From Rhizorhabdus histidinilytica (lineage in GTDB: Bacteria > Pseudomonadota > Alphaproteobacteria > Sphingomonadales > Sphingomonadaceae), in assembly GCF_900167915.1 (NCBI RefSeq), contig NZ_FUYM01000001.1:496001-560000 (forward strand): a stretch of 64,000 bases of DNA, read 5' to 3'. The notes below the pieces were generated by a model, which was given only the letters and a program-made list of their open reading frames with translations, ran no database searches and had not been told where the DNA came from. Shown one piece after another: positions 1-8,930 of the stretch. How positions within the stretch are numbered: position 1 is the stretch's first letter; every line of letters starts with the position of its first letter. A program made the translations under genes and the position numbers.

Positions 1-1372
1 GGGCGCCCGAGAAGAAGGTTGCGGTGCGCGCCTTCTGCAGCGAGACGTCGGTGCCGAAGATCGGGGCGTCGGGGCCGCGCACCATGCCGAGCACGACCCC
101 GCGCGTGTCGACGACGGTCATCGTCACCTGCGCGCGGCTGTCGAGCGGCTTGCGGATCTGCGCGCGGGCGCGGCTCATGATCTTGAAGGCTTCCTCGAGG
201 ATCGCCTTCACCTCGGTCTGGGTGAGCGGCGTCGAGACCTCCGCGGCGTCGGTTCCGCCGCGCAGCGGATAGCGGTTGTTGCCGGCGCCGTCGGTCAGGA
301 TGAAGGCGTCGACATTGTCGATCGTGTTGCCCGAGCCGCGCTCCGCCGCGGTCGCCGCGCGATAGCCCGACGCCTCGGAGCCGTAGGCATGGCCGGCGAG
401 CACCGCCGGAGTGCTTCCTTGCGCATAATAGCCCGGGATCGACACCAGTGATCCGGTGCCCGAAAGCGCCGTGAAGGCGCGGGCGTTGGCCGGATTGGTG
501 CGCAGCTTGGACGTGTCCGCGTCGGTATAGCGAAGCTGGACGATCACCTGGATGTTGTTGGCGCGGATGTCCTGCGGCGCTTCGAAGCCGCTCAGCCCCG
601 CCGTCGCGATATATTCGTCGTCGTCATTGTCGATGTCGTCGACGTTCGGATCATAGCCGTAGAGGCCATCCGACATGACGCCGATGCCGCCGACCACCAC
701 GCCGTTCTTGTAGAGCGGGAAACCGCCCGGATCGGCGGCGAGGCCGAGCGGCGAGCGCTTCGGGCCGATGAAGGCGGCGCTGCCGCCCGCGGGCAGGTAG
801 CGCCGCGAGAAATCCGAGCAGGGGAGCTGGCTGAACTGCACGCCGAACAGCGGACCGCCGGCAAGCTGGTTGTTGCCGGGCGGAAAATGCTCCTGGACGA
901 TGAAGCTCGCGGTCCGGGTCGAGAAGGCGTTGCCCGACGACGACAGATAGGCGCCGGTGATCGCCTTGGCGATCGCCGCGGCGGCCAGCGGGTTGGCGGC
1001 GGGCGAACCGGCGACGGCGAGGCCCTCGACGTCGGTCGGCGTCACAACGCGATGGGTGGTCTTGATCGTCAGCGTCGTCGGCGCGCCGGTCATCTGATAG
1101 ACGGCGAGGACGTTGCCGACCCGGTCGACGATCGCAATGACGGCGGGCTTGTTGCGCGCCGCGGCTTCCTCGATCGCCTGGGCGAGCACCTTCTGCACGT
1201 CGGCGACGGTCAGCGCCTCCGGCGCCGGCACGGCGTAGAGCGCGCTGGGGGTCGGCGTCGGAGTCGGCGTGGGTGTCGGGGTCGAGCTGCCGCCGCTGCC
1301 GCCGCCGCCGCAGGAGGCGAGCGTGAAGGCGAGGGCGGTCAAAGCGGCTACACTACGCGAGGCAACGGTCAT
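1..1372 (-). CDS. Two-domain GlcG/HbpS-type haem-binding lipoprotein (3' end outside window)
   Basis: Translating the minus strand from the ATG at 1372 gives an uninterrupted frame to the window edge, so the C-terminus is missing. The N-terminus is a lipoprotein signal with lipobox LASC (Cys21), followed by a Gly/Ser stretch and a Thr-Pro repeat (about six TP units) acting as a tether. Two copies of the GlcG/HbpS (DUF336) pattern follow: LTVADVQKVLAQAIEEA with AVIAIVDRVGNVLAVY, and near the window edge a second TEVKAILEEAF with VTVTVVDTRGVVLGMV. Family members bind haem or small ligands. Its ATG overlaps the upstream cytochrome stop as ATGA, so the two are translationally coupled, which suggests a haem/electron-transfer role at the outer envelope. 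The family call is firm; the function is inference. Confidence 0.8.
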   Translation of the reverse strand, partial: MTVASRSVAALTALAFTLASCGGGGSGGSSTPTPTPTPTPTPSALYAVPAPEALTVADVQKVLAQAIEEAAARNKPAVIAIVDRVGNVLAVYQMTGAPTTLTIKTTHRVVTPTDVEGLAVAGSPAANPLAAAAIAKAITGAYLSSSGNAFSTRTASFIVQEHFPPGNNQLAGGPLFGVQFSQLPCSDFSRRYLPAGGSAAFIGPKRSPLGLAADPGGFPLYKNGVVVGGIGVMSDGLYGYDPNVDDIDNDDDEYIATAGLSGFEAPQDIRANNIQVIVQLRYTDADTSKLRTNPANARAFTALSGTGSLVSIPGYYAQGSTPAVLAGHAYGSEASGYRAATAAERGSGNTIDNVDAFILTDGAGNNRYPLRGGTDAAEVSTPLTQTEVKAILEEAFKIMSRARAQIRKPLDSRAQVTMTVVDTRGVVLGMVRGPDAPIFGTDVSLQKARTATFFSGA

Positions 1373-2823
1373 TTGAGGGCCCTTATCGAAGCGGCTGCCT
1401 GCCCCAGGGCCGCCCGGAATTCCGCGGGGCGATAGGCGTTGCTGTTGCCCACCGCCTTATAGGCCCGATCGATCGCGCCACGCGCGCCACGGGCCCGGTC
1501 TTCGCTGACATGGCCCTGGCGGACCAGCGCGTTGAGCAGCGTGTCGACCGCCATCACCGCCTGCGCCGAACCTTCATAGTCGGTGAAGCGCGGCGAGATG
1601 GCGTTGCCGGCGATCGTGTCGATGATCGCGAAGGTCTGTTCGCGGCCGAAGGCGCTGCGGCTCAGCGTGTCGGCGAGGCTGCCCGCCGTCGCCGACAGCC
1701 GGCGCGCGGCGGCGACGGCTGCGGGGCGGTCCTTCGCCAGCGCGGCGTGGAAGGCGCGCGAGTCGGCATCGAACTTCGCCGCCATGCTCGGCGCCGCGAC
1801 CTTGGCCGCCGCCGACAGCATGATCATGTTCTCGTCGTTGAAGGGCGGCATGCCCGACGGGATCGGGCGGCCCGGATTGGCAACCCAGTTGGCCCGGCCG
1901 TTCGGCCCGTCGACGATCTGGCGATGGCAGCTGTGGCAGTCGAAGAAATAGATTTCGGGGAAGATGCCGTCGGTCCCGAGCCGCGGATTGGCGAACAGGT
2001 TGGTCGCACGGCCGACCGCTGTCGCCTGACCCACTGCCCAGAGCTGGACATTGTTGGTGCGGCGCTTGCGCTGCACATAGTCGGCGTCTTCGTCATGGTG
2101 TTGCTGGAGCGCCGAGAAGAGGTCGACTTCGAACGCGACGCGCGGGTGGCCCGCCGCCATGATCCGGTGCGAGACGAACTGGCCGGGCCTGTCGCTGCCG
2201 AGGTGGCAGTCGAGGCACTTCTCCGCGCGGGCGCGGGGCTGGTCGAGCGGGTAGAGGCCGCGCGACACGTTGGCGCCGTGGGTCTGGCCGACCGCATAAT
2301 GGGTCGTCAGCCAGCCATTGTCGCCACCTGCGCCGCCATGACAGCCTTCGCAGCCGACGCCGTCGCTGACCTGCCAGCGCGGCCCCTTGCCGTTGAAGGC
2401 GGGATCGGCGTGGCAACCAAGGCATTCGCCGGCCGAGGTCGCCGGACCGACCCCTATCTTCGCGGCGATCGCCTGGCCGCGCGCGGAAGCGAGCGCGGCA
2501 TAGGCGCGGCTGTGCGCGCCGGTCTTGCTGGATGCGTTCTGCCAGTGGAGGATCTCGTCCTGGCGGACGACCTTTCCGGTCGGTTCGCTGCGGCCGTGGC
2601 AGGTCGATCCCGCGCAGGAGGCGACACCGACATGGACGGCGCCGGTGGCGGCGGATGCCGAGGCGGCGACGGCCCGGTCGGCCGTGCCCGTCGTGGCGAG
2701 GAAAAGCAGTGCGATGCCGAGAACCGCGGCGCCGAAAAGCCCGCAGACACAGGACAGCCTGCTCGAGACCTTACCCCCCAATTCGGCGCTCCCTAACTGC
2801 CGATGCCCATTCGTAAACGCCAC
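1369..2823 (-). CDS. Periplasmic multihaem cytochrome c (cytochrome c554-like)
   Basis: A 484-aa exported protein. A hydrophobic segment at residues 26-45 followed by TGTADRAVAA looks like a signal peptide or anchor. Four canonical haem c sites are visible (CLGCH about 134, CEGCH about 158, CLDCH about 203, CHSCH about 296), plus an atypical CAGSTCH (CX4CH) at residue 70. Further His residues (AHSRAY, THYAVGQTHG, SHRIMAAGHPR) could be distal ligands. The pattern matches the cytochrome c554 / tetrahaem cytochrome fold. The C-terminal third is helical and haem-free. It overlaps the downstream haem-binding lipoprotein by ATGA. No oxidase or reductase subunit lies next to it, so the redox partner is unknown. 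Confidence 0.8.
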   Translation of the reverse strand: MAFTNGHRQLGSAELGGKVSSRLSCVCGLFGAAVLGIALLFLATTGTADRAVAASASAATGAVHVGVASCAGSTCHGRSEPTGKVVRQDEILHWQNASSKTGAHSRAYAALASARGQAIAAKIGVGPATSAGECLGCHADPAFNGKGPRWQVSDGVGCEGCHGGAGGDNGWLTTHYAVGQTHGANVSRGLYPLDQPRARAEKCLDCHLGSDRPGQFVSHRIMAAGHPRVAFEVDLFSALQQHHDEDADYVQRKRRTNNVQLWAVGQATAVGRATNLFANPRLGTDGIFPEIYFFDCHSCHRQIVDGPNGRANWVANPGRPIPSGMPPFNDENMIMLSAAAKVAAPSMAAKFDADSRAFHAALAKDRPAAVAAARRLSATAGSLADTLSRSAFGREQTFAIIDTIAGNAISPRFTDYEGSAQAVMAVDTLLNALVRQGHVSEDRARGARGAIDRAYKAVGNSNAYRPAEFRAALGQAAASIRALK

Positions 2824-2897
2824 TTTTGCCCCTGGGCGGTCACGATCGAGAGTTTGTATCGCTCTTTAACCGCCCGATGGCAATCATTCAAAGTTTA

Positions 2898-4334
<1,437 letters not shown>

Positions 4335-4430
4335 CGCGGACCGTCCGTTATCGTCGTCGCCGGGAGCGGCGGGGGTGGCGGCACCCATATAGGCAGCCGG
4401 GCGACCCCGCCGAAATCGATCATAACGGAA

Positions 4431-6083
4431 TTAAGAAATTTCCTTGCTGAGCGTCTTGATATCCTTGTTGAGGATCTGGTCGTTCTCGGAATAGTCGACC
4501 GGGCAATCGATCAGATGGACGCCGGGCGTGTCGAGGCATTCCTTGAGCAGCTTGGTCAGGTGCTCCGCGCTTTCGACGCGATGGCCCTTGGCGCCGTAGC
4601 TTTCGGCATATTTGACGAAGTCGGGATTGCCGTAGGTCAGGCCCCAGTCCTTGAAGCCCATGTTCGCCTGCTTCCAGCGGATCATGCCGTAGGAGCTGTC
4701 GTTGAGGATCAGCACGGTGATGTTGAGGCCGAGGCGGACCGCGGTCTCCATCTCCTGGCTGTTCATCATGAAGCCGCCGTCGCCGCAGATCGCCATCACC
4801 TTGCGATCCGGATAGACCATCGCGGACGCCATCGCCGAGGGCAGGCCCGCGCCCATGGTGGCGAGCGCGTTGTCGAGCAGCACGGTATTCTGCTGGCGCG
4901 CCGGATAGTTGCGCGCGAACCAGATCTTGTAGACGCCGTTGTCGAGGCAGATGATGCCGTCGGCCGGCATGGCGCGGCGAATCTCGCGCACCAGGTGCGG
5001 CGGGAAGATCGGGAAGCGCATGTCGCCTTCGAGCGATTCGGTGTGCGCAACCTCGGCCTTGCGGGCCTTCAGCATGAAGTCGAAATTCCAGCGGCCCGAC
5101 GGGACGATGTCCTTCTGCATCTTCCAGATCGCGTTGGCGATGTCGCCGATCACCTCGACCTGCGGGAAATAGACCGGGTCGACCTCGGCGGTCTTCGAGC
5201 TGACGTGGATCACCGGGGTGCCGCCGTTGCGCATGAAGAAGGGCGGCTTCTCGATCACGTCATGGCCGACGTTGATGATCAGGTCGGCATGCTCGATCGA
5301 GCGGTGGACGAAATCGCCGGCCGACAGCGCGGCGCAGCCCAGGAACTTCGGATGGCATTCGTCGATCACGCCCTTGCCGAGCTGGGTGGTGACGAACGGA
5401 ATGCCGGTCTTCTCGATGAACTGGAGCAGCATCCGGCCGGTCTGCTTGCGGTTGCCGCCGGCGCCGATCACCAGGATCGGGGATTTCGCGTCCTCGATCA
5501 TCTTCACGGCGGCGCGGACCGCCTTGTCCTCGGCCTCGGGACGACGGGCCAGCGAGCGCTTGAGCGGCTTCGAGTCGGTGTGCTCGTCCGCGACGTCCTC
5601 GGGGAACTCGATATGGGTCGCGCCCGGCTTCTCCTCCTCGGCGAGGCGATAGGCTTCGCGGACGCGGCTCGGGATGTTGTCGGCCGAAGCGAGCTGGTGG
5701 GTGAACTTGGTGATCGGCTTCATCATCTCGACGACTTCGAGAATCTGGAAGCGGCCCTGCTTCGACTTCTTGATCGGCTTCTGGCCGGTGACCATCAGGA
5801 TCGGCATGCCGCCAAGCTGCGCATAGGCGGCGGCGGTCACGAAATTGGTCGCGCCCGGCCCGAGCGTCGCCATGCAGACGCCGGTCTTGCCGGTGTGGCG
5901 GCCATAGGTCGCGGCCATGAAGCCGGCGCCCTGTTCGTGGCGGGTGAGGATCAGCTTGATCTTCGTCGACCGCGAGAGGCTGTCGAGCATGTCGAGGTTT
6001 TCCTCGCCGGGAACGCCGAAGATATATTCGCAGCCCTCCTCTTCCAGACATTGGATGAAGAGATCGGATGCCTTCGTCGCCAT
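4431..6083 (-). CDS. ThDP-dependent enzyme, acetolactate synthase large-subunit-like
   Basis: A 550-aa protein with the three-domain layout of ThDP enzymes. The N-terminal PYR domain carries the activating Glu in RHEQGAGFMA. A middle FAD/nucleotide-like domain contains the GAGGNRKQ turn. The C-terminal PP domain has GDGGFMMNSQEMETA followed by NDSSYGMIRWKQ, the GDG-N ThDP/Mg binding motif. The start follows a strong AAGGGGGG Shine-Dalgarno. It is annotated by similarity as acetolactate synthase, but no small regulatory subunit (ilvN) is adjacent and the neighbour is an aldehyde dehydrogenase, so a catabolic 2-keto-acid decarboxylase or carboligase role is as likely as branched-chain amino-acid synthesis. 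Confidence 0.85.
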   Translation of the reverse strand: MATKASDLFIQCLEEEGCEYIFGVPGEENLDMLDSLSRSTKIKLILTRHEQGAGFMAATYGRHTGKTGVCMATLGPGATNFVTAAAYAQLGGMPILMVTGQKPIKKSKQGRFQILEVVEMMKPITKFTHQLASADNIPSRVREAYRLAEEEKPGATHIEFPEDVADEHTDSKPLKRSLARRPEAEDKAVRAAVKMIEDAKSPILVIGAGGNRKQTGRMLLQFIEKTGIPFVTTQLGKGVIDECHPKFLGCAALSAGDFVHRSIEHADLIINVGHDVIEKPPFFMRNGGTPVIHVSSKTAEVDPVYFPQVEVIGDIANAIWKMQKDIVPSGRWNFDFMLKARKAEVAHTESLEGDMRFPIFPPHLVREIRRAMPADGIICLDNGVYKIWFARNYPARQQNTVLLDNALATMGAGLPSAMASAMVYPDRKVMAICGDGGFMMNSQEMETAVRLGLNITVLILNDSSYGMIRWKQANMGFKDWGLTYGNPDFVKYAESYGAKGHRVESAEHLTKLLKECLDTPGVHLIDCPVDYSENDQILNKDIKTLSKEIS

Positions 6084-6247
6084 GCTATGCCCCCCTTACT
6101 GTCGTCGCGCCCCTGTTGCGACCATGCAAGATGGGCGATTGCTATGTCATTTCGGCGACGGGGAACAGGATTTTTTACAATCTGTTGCGGATTGATTCCG
6201 GGTCAACTGGCTGAAGCCCGTTTGGGACGCGTCTGTCGGCGTGTCAC

Positions 6248-6326
6248 GGCACCAGTCCGCTCCCCCACCCGGCCACCCAACGGCAGTATCTTATGGGGTG
6301 GGCGGATGGGGGAGCGGGCTGGTGCC
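6248..6326. repeat. Long near-perfect inverted repeat between cysS and the ThDP gene
   Basis: The left arm (6248-6279, beginning GGCACCAGTCCGCTCCCCCA) and right arm (6294-6326) are reverse complements with only about four mismatches over 32 nt, separated by a loop of about 14 nt. In RNA it would form a very stable hairpin just 3' of cysS, possibly a terminator or processing barrier for the leftward cysS transcript. No clear T-tract follows, so it may instead be an extragenic palindromic element. Confidence 0.7.
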
Positions 6327-6365
6327 GCCTCGAAATGCGCTCTTCCGCGCATTTCCAAACCACTC

Positions 6366-7901
6366 TCAGAGATCGAGAATCCAGTCCCAGCGCATGTCGC
6401 CGGCGCCGTCCATCACCGACACGCCCCGTTCGGCCAGTTCGTCGCGCAGGCGGTCCGACGCCGCATAGTCCTTGGCCGCACGGGCGGCTTGACGCTGCTC
6501 GATCAGCGCCTCGACTTCGTTTTCCGTGGTGCGGGCGTCGGCCGGGCGCAAGCGCAGGTCGATCCGCTTGAGGGTAAGCAGGCCGAGGCCGAGCGCGAGG
6601 TCCATCGACGCGAGCAGCCGCAGCCGTTCCTCCGCGGGGATCGCCTTGTCCGCGATCGCGCTTTCGAGCAGCGGCAGGGTCTGCGGCACCATCAGGTCGT
6701 TCGACAGCGCCTCGTCGAACTGGACGAGCAGCGCGCCGGCCTTCGCGCCGAGCCCCGCCTCGATGACCGAGCGCTGATAGGCGAAGGACGCGCCCTTGCT
6801 CGAGCCGCTCTCGTCGATCAGCCGCAGCCAGTCGGGCGCGCCGGCCTTCTCGCGAAGCTGCTGCGCGGCGAGGACGAGCCGGGTCAGCCGGGTCAGCGCC
6901 GCCGCCAGCGCCTCGGGCGAGAATTCGAGTTCGGAGCGGTAATGCGCCGACAGGCAGAGCAGGCGATAGGCGAGGGGGTGGACGCCCTTGGCGATCACGC
7001 CCGCGAGCGTGGCGAAGCCGCCCTTCGACTTCGACATCTTGCCGCCGCGATCGACCAGGAAGTTGTTGTGCATCCAGAAATTCGCGCCCGACGCGGCGGT
7101 GCCGGTGAAGGCCTGGTTCTGCGCGATCTCGTTGCAGTGGTGGATCTCGCGATGGTCGATTCCGCCAGTGTGGATGTCGAACTGGCTGCCCAGATACTTC
7201 ATGCTCATCACCGAGCATTCGAGATGCCAGCCGGGCGCGCCGGGGCCCCAGGGCGACATCCATTCCATCTGCCGTTGCTCGCCCGGCGCCGAGCGGCGCC
7301 ACAGCGCGAAGTCGGCGGCGTTGCGCTTGCCCTCGACCTCGGCGATGCGGCCGACCGTCTCGTCGCCGCGCGCGCCGGCGAGGCGGCCGTAATCGGGCAC
7401 CTTCGACGTGTCGAAATAGAGGCCGCTGTCGAGCTCATAGCTCGCGCCCGCCGCCTCGATCGTCCGGGCGAAGGCGATCATGTCCTGGATATGGTCGGTC
7501 GCAACGCTCCACAACGTCGGCGCGATGATGTTGAGGCCCGTGAGATCGGCCTTGAACGCATCGGTATAGAAGGCCGCGATCTCCCAGATCGTCTTGGCCG
7601 CCTTCTTCGCCGCCGCCTCCATCTTGTCGTCGCCCTCGTCGGCGTCGGAGGTCAGGTGGCCGACGTCGGTGATGTTGATGACGTGGTTGACCGGCCAGCC
7701 CTTCCAGTTGAGCGTCCGCCGCAGCGTGTCGGTGAAGACATAGGCGCGCAGATTGCCGAGATGGGCGAAGTTATAGACCGTCGGCCCGCAGCTGTAGAGG
7801 CGCACCATCGTCGGATCGATCGGCGCGAAGGCGCGGGTCGACCGGGTGAGGCTGTCGAACAGCATCAGGGGGGCGCCGGCGGGTACGGTATCGGTCATCA
7901 T
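6366..7901 (-). CDS. cysS: Cysteinyl-tRNA synthetase
   Basis: A 511-aa class I aminoacyl-tRNA synthetase that charges tRNA-Cys in the cytoplasm. The zinc-site Cys in RLYSCGPTVYN, the HIGH-like AHLGNLRAYV, the second zinc region GWHLECSVMS with the His-rich GGIDHREIHHCNE, and the KMSKSKGG signature are all in the expected order. The C-terminal region carries the usual helical anticodon-binding part ending DWILDL. The length is slightly above the E. coli enzyme. Two ATG codons in a row (7901, 7898) are possible starts, with no obvious Shine-Dalgarno. It appears monocistronic, flanked by repeats on both sides. Confidence 0.96.
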   Translation of the reverse strand: MMTDTVPAGAPLMLFDSLTRSTRAFAPIDPTMVRLYSCGPTVYNFAHLGNLRAYVFTDTLRRTLNWKGWPVNHVINITDVGHLTSDADEGDDKMEAAAKKAAKTIWEIAAFYTDAFKADLTGLNIIAPTLWSVATDHIQDMIAFARTIEAAGASYELDSGLYFDTSKVPDYGRLAGARGDETVGRIAEVEGKRNAADFALWRRSAPGEQRQMEWMSPWGPGAPGWHLECSVMSMKYLGSQFDIHTGGIDHREIHHCNEIAQNQAFTGTAASGANFWMHNNFLVDRGGKMSKSKGGFATLAGVIAKGVHPLAYRLLCLSAHYRSELEFSPEALAAALTRLTRLVLAAQQLREKAGAPDWLRLIDESGSSKGASFAYQRSVIEAGLGAKAGALLVQFDEALSNDLMVPQTLPLLESAIADKAIPAEERLRLLASMDLALGLGLLTLKRIDLRLRPADARTTENEVEALIEQRQAARAAKDYAASDRLRDELAERGVSVMDGAGDMRWDWILDL

Positions 7902-8005
7902 CTATCCATTTGAGACAGAATGGCCTGTCTGGTTTCTATCCGTATCGGAAAATTGCAGGCGCTCTAGAGCATTTCGGCGGACGGGGCCAAGGGGCTGTCC
8001 CACAT

Positions 8006-8104
8006 CCGTCATCCCGAAAGTCGGGATCGCCCTTCACCTTTCCCGGCCTGTTTTCGTCACGAGATCAAAAGGCAGGGAGATTCGAGCTTTCGCTGGAACG
8101 ACGA
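8006..8104. repeat. Paired palindromic extragenic repeat
   Basis: A left module CCGTCATCCCGAAAGTCGGG and a right module CGAGCTTTCGCTGGAACGAC flank a variable middle part. The same arrangement (GTCATCC...GCGAAAGC...GGATC, then AGGGAGAT...GCTTTCGCTGG...ATGACGA) recurs at 23622-23706 and 31212-31310, defining a dispersed family. Confidence 0.6.
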
Positions 8105-8112
8105 CTTCTCCC

Positions 8113-8150
8113 CAAAAGAAGAAGGCCGGCAGGTTTCCCCGCCGGCCTTC
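8113..8150 (-). terminator. Rho-independent terminator of the cyclase-FecR operon
   Basis: On the minus strand GAAGGCCGGC (8150-8141), a 10-nt loop and GCCGGCCTTC (8130-8121) form a 10-bp GC-rich stem followed by TTCTTTT. It lies 20 nt past the FecR-gene stop codon. Confidence 0.8.
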
Positions 8151-8171
8151 GCTTTGCCCCGGTGGGCGGGA

Positions 8172-8930
8172 TCAGCCCTGCGACTTGCCGTCGGGCAGCG
8201 CGACCGTCTCGATCAGGAGGTCGAGCTGCGCGTTGCAGCCGGCCTTGATCAGCGACTGCGCCATATCTTCAAGGCCCGGCGAGGTCGGCTTGACCACGAC
8301 GAACTTGAGCGAGGTCGGGGCCTTGGCGCCCTCCCAGCTCAGCTTGTACGCGCTGCCGTCGGTGACGGGCAGGTTGGCCGGCCAGAGACCCGCGGCCTGG
8401 CCGGCGGCGAGGTCGATCGTTCCGCTGGTGCCGTCGGCGCGGGTGACGCGGACGCTCGCCGCCTTGCTCGCGTCGGGACGCCACACCGTCACCGACGAGG
8501 TATCGGCGATGCACATGTTCGCGCTGCGGGTAACGTCGACATACCAGACGTTCGGGTTGCGGCCGGCATTCTTGTCGATGCCGCTGGCGCTGCGGACCGC
8601 CCCGATCCGCGCGCGCCGCTCGCCGCCGCCCGAGACGAGCGCGTTGAGGGTCGAGCCGGTGGTCGCCGCCGCTACGGTCGATCCGGTCGAGCTGAACGTA
8701 CCCGGGCCGCTGAGCGTGCGGGTGCCGCGGCCGTCGAGCAGGACGACGGTGTCACCGGCCTTCAGCGTGATCTTGGCATTATCCGGAAGCGCCTTGCCGG
8801 CCGGATAGACCTTGGCCGACGGGCCCGCCGAACGGACCACGAGCGGGGCCGCCGCGGCACTACCCGCCAGCATCACCCCAAGGAATGCCGCAATTGCAGC
8901 CTGCGGCCGGCATTTATTTGTCCAGAGCAC
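8172..8930 (-). CDS. FecR-domain secreted protein, partner of the CHASE2 cyclase
   Basis: A 252-aa exported protein. I choose the GTG at 8930 because GGAGG stands 5 nt before it; an upstream ATG at 8954 lacks such a site. The signal peptide is hydrophobic (AAIAAFLGVMLAGSAAAA). The following VYPAGKALPDNAKITLKAGD and VVLLDGRGTRTLSGPGTF are typical of FecR-like beta domains. Two Cys (CIAD, GCNAQ) remain in the mature part. The gene starts inside the last 17 nt of the upstream CHASE2 cyclase gene, giving translational coupling. The FecR/CHASE2-cyclase pairing recurs in bacteria and suggests that this protein presents an envelope signal to the periplasmic CHASE2 domain; that role is inference. Confidence 0.8.
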   Translation of the reverse strand: MLWTNKCRPQAAIAAFLGVMLAGSAAAAPLVVRSAGPSAKVYPAGKALPDNAKITLKAGDTVVLLDGRGTRTLSGPGTFSSTGSTVAAATTGSTLNALVSGGGERRARIGAVRSASGIDKNAGRNPNVWYVDVTRSANMCIADTSSVTVWRPDASKAASVRVTRADGTSGTIDLAAGQAAGLWPANLPVTDGSAYKLSWEGAKAPTSLKFVVVKPTSPGLEDMAQSLIKAGCNAQLDLLIETVALPDGKSQG

